Below are positions 13,150-18,528 of a DNA stretch of 23,381 nucleotides, piece after piece (positions within the stretch are counted from its first letter, which is position 1; the number at the start of each line of letters is the position of its first letter). Origin of the DNA: JBDZVM01 sp040255675 (GTDB lineage Bacteria; Actinomycetota; Actinomycetes; Acidothermales; Acidothermaceae). Below the pieces are notes generated by a model. The model saw only the letters and a list, made by a program, of their open reading frames with translations. It did no database searches and had not been told where the DNA came from. The position numbers and the translations under genes were made by a program. The DNA lies in NCBI GenBank assembly GCA_040255675.1, contig JBDZVM010000052.1:1-23381 (forward strand), written 5' to 3'.

Positions 13150-13703
13150 CTCCGCGACTGCGCCTGCGCGAGTCGCTCTTCCGTTCGCTCGACGGCAGCG
13201 ACAAGTGACGGCGCGGCCGACTCCACTGCCCGAGTTACGACATGCCCTCCGCCATAACGACGGCGGATGTCCTGAAGTCTCTCGGCTGACGTCATCAGCT
13301 CGCCGTGTGGCCCGGTGGTCATGTCGCAGTACCACAGAGCGTCGGCGACGGCCGATTCCTCGGCCGGGAACTCGCTCATCAACTCGCGCAGGAGACCGCG
13401 CTCTTCGGCTTCTGCGATGGCGCAGGAATGATGCGCGACCAGACGACAGACGCGTTCGTCGATGCCTTGGGCGTGAAGATAGCGCGCGCCGTCCAGCGCG
13501 TGAAGCTCAGTCGCGCGTAGGCTGGGCGCGTAGCCGATGTCGTGAAGGTGCGCAGTGGCGATCAAGACGTCGCGATCATATGACTCGAAAAGAACACCGA
13601 CACGGACGGCGGCGCGGGCGACAGCACGTACGTGCTGCATCCGCGAGTCTAGGGCGCCGAGGAGTTCGTTGGCACATGACTCAGCCCACCGCACGATGTC
13701 CAT
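13146..13703 (-). CDS. HD-domain metal-dependent phosphohydrolase
   Basis: A 185-aa HD-domain protein. The metal site can be traced as His24 (MQHVRAVAR), His54-Asp55 (AHLHDIGY), His91/His92 (LVAHHSC) and Asp127 (WYCDMTTG). This matches the HD hydrolase fold used by nucleotidases, dGTPases and cyclic-nucleotide phosphodiesterases. The exact substrate is unknown. ATG 13703 has a TACCGT box 6 nt upstream, consistent with leaderless transcription. It is convergent with the NUDIX gene, whose stop it overlaps. Together with the NUDIX enzyme it may act on nucleotides; that is inference from context. Confidence 0.9.
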   Translation of the reverse strand: MDIVRWAESCANELLGALDSRMQHVRAVARAAVRVGVLFESYDRDVLIATAHLHDIGYAPSLRATELHALDGARYLHAQGIDERVCRLVAHHSCAIAEAEERGLLRELMSEFPAEESAVADALWYCDMTTGPHGELMTSAERLQDIRRRYGGGHVVTRAVESAAPSLVAAVERTEERLAQAQSRS

Positions 13704-13709
13704 CTAGCC

Positions 13710-13715
13710 ACGGTA
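13710..13715 (-). promoter_or_regulatory. Putative -10 box (TACCGT) for HD gene
   Basis: TACCGT on the - strand fits TANNNT and lies 6 nt before ATG 13703, so the transcript would be leaderless or nearly so. Confidence 0.4.
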
Positions 13716-14004
13716 CGGCGCGGAAGTTCAGCGCATCACGCTCTTGTTGAGCGTCTGGCACGAATGGGGCTTGTTACCTTGCGAGTGCGTTGCCACAGAA
13801 AGATCGCTTACCGAGCGGGCAGTTCGTCGCACAAGACGTACTTGCCTACGGCCCCATACCTCGACCTGGTGCAGCGGGCAAACCGATCATGCGAGGCTCC
13901 CGGCGATCGGGTGGACAAATGCGCTACGCCTTATCTGCCAAAGCCCAAGTGTCCGCAGCGTGGGGCGGAGACGTAAGCCCATCCGGCGACATATTTCGCA
14001 TGGG

Positions 14005-14025
14005 GTGCTGGGCTCAGCCCAGCAC
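14005..14025. repeat. Perfect 9-bp hairpin (GTGCTGGGC-TCA-GCCCAGCAC)
   Basis: Arms at 14005-14013 and 14017-14025 are fully complementary around a 3-base loop, seven of nine pairs being... strong GC pairs in number. No U-tract flanks either side. It may act as a non-canonical terminator. On the - strand the loop TCA is read as the TGA stop of a small hydrophobic ORF. Confidence 0.6.
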
Positions 14026-14103
14026 AGCAGCCGCCGCAACTCCTGCTGCGATCGCCACGAGCGCTTGGAGCGAAGCGGCGAGCGCAGCTAAAAGACGGCA
14101 CAT
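14014..14103 (-). CDS. Possible 29-aa hydrophobic peptide (tentative)
   Basis: ATG 14103 opens a 29-residue frame starting MCRLLAALAASLQALV and ending AAGVAAAAVLG, a single predicted transmembrane helix. Its TGA lies in the loop of a perfect hairpin. Small membrane peptides of this size occur as type I toxins or as membrane protein modulators. Only a weak GAAG precedes the start, and a longer frame from TTG 14274 contains it. Ala/Leu-rich chance frames are common in GC-rich DNA, so this is a weak call. Confidence 0.15.
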   Translation of the reverse strand: MCRLLAALAASLQALVAIAAGVAAAAVLG

Positions 14104-14235
14104 CTTCGTACGGCAACTGGGATCGTACGCGGCAGGGGGTCGAGCAGCCCACGTGATCGATCCCGACCATTTCCTTCCAGACCGCAACCCAGAAGAGAAA
14201 AGGTCGGCCCGACTTTCGCAAGCGGGGCCGAGGGT

Positions 14236-14259
14236 GTCCTTTCGTACTCGCAAAAGGAC
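14236..14259. repeat. 7-bp stem hairpin (GTCCTTT...AAAGGAC)
   Basis: GTCCTTT (14236-14242) and AAAGGAC (14253-14259) are perfect complements around a 10-base loop, in the gene-poor stretch. It is a possible terminator or remnant of a mobile-element end; nothing around it decides between them. Confidence 0.4.
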
Positions 14260-14759
14260 CGAAACTTTACACAAAGCAGACTATGTAACTCCGGTACAGA
14301 TGGCACATAGGTGTAGATGACGCGGACATCACATGCTCCGAGCGCGCGAGTCGTGGAAATCTGCATGAACGACGGGCACAGTCCAAGAGGCTGAGTGGCC
14401 TGGGATGATTTAGTTCGGGTGCATCAGAGGTGCGTTGCGGACTGCTAAAACCCGCCGCTCCGCGATTTGATCGCTCGGAATCACCTACCACGCGGGCGGT
14501 GCTGCGCACGTCGGCCACCGGCTCTGCTCTGGCCACTTTCGAGCGAAGGCAAATGACCACGCTCATGCGGTTCGCCGTCACCCGCGGTGACGCCGCCGAG
14601 CTACCTGGGCGCTCGCGCCGGTTGGCTCGCAACTGTGCCGTCCGAGCCAAAAGCTTCGAAGACCCTTCCCGCCACTGCGAAGCGATCGGCCACCACACCC
14701 AGCCGAAGCAACGAGCACGCGCGAGGCAGACCGAGTAGTTGCAGGCTTGTCTCGTGAAC

Positions 14760-15860
14760 TCACGGCACGGTGGCAGCATTCTGGCGGTCCAGGAGTCGAT
14801 CCGTGAGTTCGGCGGTCGCCAAATACCACCAGAACACCCAGTCCAAAAAGGCCTCGTCGTAGTCAGGGCGCTGCATCGCATTGCTGTGTCGCAGGTCGAA
14901 CTCGTTCGCGATCCGAAACAGAGCGCTTTCGTCTTTGCTAAGCAGTTCTGTTTTCAACAGAGTGCGGTTCGCCTCCAGTACACGGGCCAGTGTCAAGATC
15001 GCCGAACGCTTGTCCCCAGCCGAGGCGTCACGGCGCCGCCACAGCTCTAACGCGTGCGACACATCCATCGCTCGCGTTGGCGAGGCGAGCGCTCGCTTGA
15101 CGAGTTCCGCTCGGTCAGCCGGGCCGACCCGCACCAGACGGCCAAGGCTTTCTCCATAACCGGCAAGCCGTAGCTCACTGCCGTAGCCCTCGAACAGGCG
15201 GTTGATGTACCAGCGGTACAGCAGTTGGCCCGGCTCGGTCGCGAAGTCGCGGTAGTGCCAGCCGCAGGCCGTGGTCGCCGAAACGACTGCGCGCATGCCG
15301 AGGTTGTGCTTCCAGCGGCCGCGCGGCCGCGTTACGTGATCGTGCACGAATTCCACAAGGCTGTAGAACGTGTCGTCGGTCCAGGTGCCCGGCTGCAAAG
15401 GCCACATGTTGGAGCCGACGAGCGCCGCCTCCGACAGCCGGTTCAAGGCGACGTCCGGTGGCTCGCCACCAGCCTCCTTTCTGCACGGCGTCGGCGCAGA
15501 TTTTTCGAGGTATCCTCGGCCGCGCAGAACAGTGACGACATCAGCCCAAGCCTGCCGAAGCAGCATGGTGCGGCTATTTGCCGCTGCCTGACGTACAGAC
15601 CAGACGAGCCGGAACGGCTCTGGCTCGGGTAGATCGTCGACGCTGGCGAGCAGCTTCTTGACGAAGTCCTTCTTGAACACGGCACTGTTCAACGCACGCA
15701 GCACATCTCCCCCGGCGAACGCTTCCTCGATCACGAGCCGGGCACGGGCAGTCCAGGTGTCATCCTGCGGTTCGCCAGCTCGCTTGCTGAGGAGATAGGT
15801 CAGCTCGTTACGCGCCAGGTCACGCGGCCAGGCGAGAACGTAATCCGTCGCGTTATACAC
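14760..15860 (-). CDS. Unrecognised 366-aa protein of defence-island context
   Basis: I do not recognise a named family. The protein is soluble and mostly helical, with no signal peptide or membrane segment. The C-terminal part (about residues 305-360) reads ALFRIANEFDLRHSNAMQ and then LDWVFWWYLATAEL. It is strongly aromatic and looks like a conserved core that I associate only with uncharacterised proteins. Its Arg-His-x-Asn element is faintly HEPN-like but lacks a clear RX4-6H. The start is GTG 15860 (VYNATDYVLAWPRDLARNEL), with TAGCCT 7 nt upstream. There is no Shine-Dalgarno. It is divergent from the alpha/beta hydrolase operon, with a 239-bp shared region. Its position between an integrase module and an R-M gene suggests, but does not show, a defence role. 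Confidence 0.8.
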   Translation of the reverse strand: MYNATDYVLAWPRDLARNELTYLLSKRAGEPQDDTWTARARLVIEEAFAGGDVLRALNSAVFKKDFVKKLLASVDDLPEPEPFRLVWSVRQAAANSRTMLLRQAWADVVTVLRGRGYLEKSAPTPCRKEAGGEPPDVALNRLSEAALVGSNMWPLQPGTWTDDTFYSLVEFVHDHVTRPRGRWKHNLGMRAVVSATTACGWHYRDFATEPGQLLYRWYINRLFEGYGSELRLAGYGESLGRLVRVGPADRAELVKRALASPTRAMDVSHALELWRRRDASAGDKRSAILTLARVLEANRTLLKTELLSKDESALFRIANEFDLRHSNAMQRPDYDEAFLDWVFWWYLATAELTDRLLDRQNAATVP

Positions 15861-15867
15861 AGTCAGG

Positions 15868-15873
15868 AGGCTA
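15868..15873 (-). promoter_or_regulatory. Putative -10 box (TAGCCT) for the 366-aa gene
   Basis: TAGCCT on the - strand fits TANNNT and lies 7 nt before GTG 15860. The nearby GGAGG on the + strand is its complement and cannot serve as a ribosome site for this gene. Confidence 0.4.
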
Positions 15874-15889
15874 CCTGCTACTGCATTTC

Positions 15890-15915
15890 GCTATCGCGTG
15901 TAATGGCGCGGTAGC
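15890..15915. promoter_or_regulatory. Inverted repeat in divergent intergenic region
   Basis: GCTATCGCG (15890-15898) and CGCGGTAGC (15907-15915) are inverted at 8 of 9 positions, with an 8-base spacer. The repeat lies between the two divergent putative -10 boxes (15868-15873 on -, 15946-15951 on +), where one regulator could control both directions. No obvious dedicated regulator is encoded next to it. Confidence 0.35.
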
Positions 15916-15945
15916 TCTGGTAAGCGCTCACGACGACGCGCCGTC

Positions 15946-15951
15946 TAGAAT
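15946..15951 (+). promoter_or_regulatory. Putative -10 box (TAGAAT) for hydrolase operon
   Basis: TAGAAT is one base from the TATAAT consensus. An ATG at 15957 begins a 70-codon frame that overlaps the hydrolase start out of frame. The hydrolase itself starts about 150 nt downstream, so the mRNA either has a roughly 140-nt leader or a leader ORF. Confidence 0.45.
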
Positions 15952-16099
15952 CATGGATGCTCGAGACTCCACGTCTCCGTCGCTACGCAGGTCGCGTCGC
16001 TAAGGCGAGGTTGCCTTGCTCGGACGAGGCCGGCGCCGGGGCGACACGGCAAACCACTGGTGAACGGTCGTGTCTCGAAATCGAAGGCGGGGAGGGCTC

Positions 16100-16969
16100 G
16101 TGGCACACATCCAGGTCGGCCTCGACAAGGCTATCCCGTGGATGGCAAATAACTCATATGCGCTGCTGACTGAGGAGCCCGTCGCAACTCGAGCCGCTAT
16201 CTTTATTCACGGCTTTTGGGGCCACCCCTTCGCGACCTGGGCACGTGTGCAGGACTTCATTGCCACCGACGACCGGTGGAAAGGAACTGACGCGTACTTC
16301 CTGGGCTACGACACCGTCCGAGACGACATCATGCTTTCGGCGAGATGCCTAGAACGCGCCATCTGCACTATCTTCCCTCAGCCACCAGAAGCCTTGCTCA
16401 AGCATCGGCTCCCCACCAGGACGCAATACGAGCAGCTTGTCTTTGTCGCCCATTCGCTGGGCGGCATCGTGTTGCGCACCGCCCTACTCGAGCTCATCAA
16501 GAAGGACGACGCGATTCGACGGTCCACAGCTACCGGCAGCCCCCCTACCGAGTACGCGCGAGCATGCGACGCCGAAGTTGTCCTGTTCGCGCCCGCGCAA
16601 GGCGGGATCCGGCTCGCTGGGCTAAAAGGGCTCGCCCGGCACACACTTGGTCTTCGCGCGCTCGTCGACATGTTCAGTGGGCTATCTCCGAGTCTTCAAG
16701 AAATGGAGCCTGGGTCTCCAACGCTTCAGGCATTGCGCGAATACACCGACTATTACGCAGATCGGTATCCCGATCTGCAAGGCATGCGTGCCCGAATCGT
16801 ATGGGCGCACCGAGACACCGTAGTCGTATCGCTTCCCTTTCGACACGACATCTCCCACGTCCTGCGCTTCACCGACCACTCGGACGTCTGCAAGCCGTAT
16901 CGCGGTTTCGAGGCGCCGTTCAGCTTCATAAACGGGGACGTGCTCGATCTCGAGGATGGCGCGCTGTGA
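16100..16969 (+). CDS. Alpha/beta hydrolase (DUF676/lipase-like serine hydrolase)
   Basis: A 289-aa alpha/beta-hydrolase. The oxyanion-hole region is IFIHGFWGHPFATW. The nucleophile elbow is VFVAHSLGGIVLR with Ser119. Plausible acid and base are Asp239 (WAHRDTVV) and His260 (TDHSDVCKPY), the latter in the usual H-S-x-x-C-K-P context of DUF676-like lipases. A catalytic triad is therefore complete. The natural substrate could be a lipid or other ester. No signal peptide is present, so it acts in the cytoplasm. GTG 16100 is chosen because GGGGAGG precedes it; GTG 16070 would add ten basic residues. The TGA overlaps the next gene's GTG as GTGA. Hydrolases of this type occur as effectors in anti-phage systems, and the coupling to an unknown partner fits that, but this is inference. 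Confidence 0.88.
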   Translation: MAHIQVGLDKAIPWMANNSYALLTEEPVATRAAIFIHGFWGHPFATWARVQDFIATDDRWKGTDAYFLGYDTVRDDIMLSARCLERAICTIFPQPPEALLKHRLPTRTQYEQLVFVAHSLGGIVLRTALLELIKKDDAIRRSTATGSPPTEYARACDAEVVLFAPAQGGIRLAGLKGLARHTLGLRALVDMFSGLSPSLQEMEPGSPTLQALREYTDYYADRYPDLQGMRARIVWAHRDTVVVSLPFRHDISHVLRFTDHSDVCKPYRGFEAPFSFINGDVLDLEDGAL

Positions 16970-17988
16970 CCGAAAACACCACCGGGCAGAGGCTCACCCT
17001 CCACGAGTATCTTCGGACAACGCGCAAATTATTTGTCTCACCACGCGACACACTCGGCTCACGTAGTTGGCCTCGCGCCGTCTACAACATCGGATGCCGC
17101 ATCGAAAACCAGGTGCTTTTAGCGCATGGCCTACACCGTGGCGTGTTCCCACCGGAGCAAACGAAACGTTTGATACACCGCGGCGACGAGATTATCCGGG
17201 AACTGAGGCAGCCTGAGGTGATTGAAGAAGCCGGCGAGCGTCTCCCGGCGTACCTGAGTGTCGACGAGCTACTCGAGCCAGGTGCGGCAAGCGATGCAAG
17301 CCCGAACGCTTTTCGGTCGCTGCTGTGGTTTCGTCGCTATGAGGCCACGCTTGGCCTCGACGCCTTCCACGCCAATCTGCTGTTCGCGTCCAACGACCAA
17401 TGGTCGCGCGACACGGAGGTTGCGAGCAGCGTTGACCTTCCGACCGCTGCCCGCGAGCGGTCACTCAAGGCGATCACTGGGATCTACGACGCAGTGCGGC
17501 ACTGCTGCAACCTTGTGGCATGGCTCACCGGCCGACCGCTCGGGGAAGTTGATCCCTGGGGCGTCAGTGAAGATCCCAAAGCACGACTGCCGATTCGCCG
17601 CGCTTACCTCACGCACCTGGACAAGGCGGATCACCATACCGCCGCGGTAGTGACGGCAGCCTTGCACGCCGCAACTTACGACGGCCGTGCCGCGAGCGCG
17701 GTCATGCACCTAATCCGAGACGCGCTCCTGCTGAATCTCATCGAGTTCTCCCGGCTCCCGGCCTTCCGTCGGTCGACGGGACGAGACGAAATCGTCTCAG
17801 CAATCCGGGCGCCAGACACAATGCAGCTTGCGTTCAGGCTCGACCCGCAACTGGCGTGGGCGACCGCCCTGTGGCGGCTCGCCCCAACCGACGACCGTTC
17901 GCGTAGCCGCGCACGCCAAGCCACCGGCATTATGGTCAGATGGCTTGAAGAAAGCGGCCTGCGCACTCCCATGCCTCAAAGCCGCTGA
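16966..17988 (+). CDS. Unrecognised 340-aa protein coupled to the alpha/beta hydrolase
   Basis: No family is recognised. The GTG start (VTENTTGQRLTLHEYLRTTRKLF) overlaps the hydrolase TGA as GTGA, so the two proteins are made together and may form a complex. The protein is soluble and largely helical. Landmarks are PRAVYNIGCRIENQVLLAHG, SLLWFRRYEATLGLDAF, YDAVRHCCNLVAWLTGRPLG and RDALLLNLIEFSRLPAF. No ATPase, nuclease or DNA-binding motif is visible, nor a membrane segment. The frame stays open far upstream inside the hydrolase gene, but in another frame of it, so that extension is not coding. It could be a sensor, inhibitor or adaptor for the hydrolase. Confidence 0.82.
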   Translation: MTENTTGQRLTLHEYLRTTRKLFVSPRDTLGSRSWPRAVYNIGCRIENQVLLAHGLHRGVFPPEQTKRLIHRGDEIIRELRQPEVIEEAGERLPAYLSVDELLEPGAASDASPNAFRSLLWFRRYEATLGLDAFHANLLFASNDQWSRDTEVASSVDLPTAARERSLKAITGIYDAVRHCCNLVAWLTGRPLGEVDPWGVSEDPKARLPIRRAYLTHLDKADHHTAAVVTAALHAATYDGRAASAVMHLIRDALLLNLIEFSRLPAFRRSTGRDEIVSAIRAPDTMQLAFRLDPQLAWATALWRLAPTDDRSRSRARQATGIMVRWLEESGLRTPMPQSR

Positions 17989-18128
17989 GAAGAGCGGTGC
18001 GGCGCAGGGCCAATCAAGCCGATTCTCGGCAGCTAGCGGGGCAGGATTCACGGCACCGATTGAGGACACGATCCGGTGCGTGGAATTACGCGCGAAACAA
18101 AGTCGATCCCCGTCATCAACGCGAACCC

Positions 18129-18393
18129 CTATTGGCCATCGGCGGGTTCATCTGTTCCGCCGAACGGATGCTCGTCTATCCACGCCTCGGTGTCCACGTA
18201 CGCTTTAGCGATGAATTTCTCCAGCTTCGACCGTTCCACGCGCCATTGCCCACGCCCACCAAGCTTGATTGCGGGAAGGGCCTTCGAGCGGACAAGAGCA
18301 TAGACCTGCGCATTGGACGTACATAGCTCGCGCGCCGACATCCTCGAGGGGCATGAAACGAGAAGCTTCGGGGCGCGCTTGGTCCCCGGTCAC
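18129..18393 (-). pseudogene. Frameshifted small helix-turn-helix gene
   Basis: Downstream frame (ATG 18341 to TAG 18129) encodes ARELCTSNAQVYALVRSKAL, GGRGQWRVERSKLEKFIAKAY and a short tail. This is an excisionase-like HTH of about 70 aa, widespread in actinomycetes. The expected first strand and helix start (EASRFMPLEDV) is encoded just upstream in the other - strand frame, from GTG 18393 through ATG 18354. One surplus base near 18336-18341 separates the two halves. GTG 18393 has a TAGGAT box 8 nt upstream, so the promoter is kept. Either a real frameshift has broken the gene, a shortened product starts at ATG 18341, or the sequence carries an error. Confidence 0.6.
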
Positions 18394-18401
18394 GTTCCAT
18401 G

Positions 18402-18407
18402 ATCCTA
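18402..18407 (-). promoter_or_regulatory. Putative -10 box (TAGGAT) for the frameshifted HTH gene
   Basis: TAGGAT on the - strand fits TANNNT and lies 8 nt before GTG 18393. It is divergent from the promoter of the R-M gene, 72 bp away. Confidence 0.4.
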
Positions 18408-18479
18408 GGCTGATTGACCGGCTGATGCCTTGCACGCACCACTGCGGCGGGTCTACACCGCACCGCCACGCCGCTCTGC

Positions 18480-18485
18480 TAGAAC
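18480..18485 (+). promoter_or_regulatory. Putative -10 box (TAGAAC) for the ISP-like gene
   Basis: TAGAAC lies 7 nt before ATG 18493, the first codon of an 11-codon ORF that runs into the R-M gene start. The last base departs from TANNNT, so it is a moderate match. Confidence 0.3.
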
Positions 18486-18492
18486 CGATCAC

Positions 18493-18528
18493 ATGCCAGG
18501 CAACGTCACGCACGCGGACACCCCGTGA
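18493..18528 (+). CDS. Possible 11-codon leader ORF (MPGNVTHADTP) coupled to the R-M gene
   Basis: ATG 18493 opens MPGNVTHADTP and stops at TGA 18526-18528, which overlaps the R-M gene's GTG 18525 as GTGA. It follows a possible -10 box at leaderless spacing, and the R-M gene has no Shine-Dalgarno of its own. Ribosomes finishing the leader could re-initiate on the R-M gene, keeping its expression low or conditional. Shortness makes this tentative. Confidence 0.3.
   Translation: MPGNVTHADTP

Larger units (their letters stand above)
13716..14759. other. Gene-poor stretch of about 1.04 kb within the island
   Basis: No convincing gene is seen on either strand. The open frames here (up to about 200 codons) lack recognisable motifs, good start sites and natural composition, so I read them as chance frames in GC-rich DNA. 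Notable contents are a perfect 9-bp stem hairpin at 14005-14025, a short hydrophobic ORF ending in it, and a 7-bp stem hairpin at 14236-14259. The stretch may be decayed mobile DNA. Confidence 0.5.

Noticed and set aside
13790..14320. 176-codon + strand frame from a TTG start
   Set aside because: No recognisable motif, no ribosome site, basic low-quality composition, and it crosses both hairpins; judged a chance frame.
14267..14881. 204-codon - strand frame
   Set aside because: Unnatural Cys/Arg/Ser-rich composition and overlap with the better supported gene ending at 14760.
14760..15860. HEPN RNase assignment for the 366-aa protein
   Set aside because: The LRHSNA element does not fit RX4-6H cleanly, so no function was assigned.
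15957..16169. 70-codon ORF starting 5 nt after TAGAAT, possible leaderless leader gene
   Set aside because: It overlaps the hydrolase start out of frame, has no recognisable features, and the spacing to the -10 is shorter than in the other genes; kept only as a remark on the promoter.
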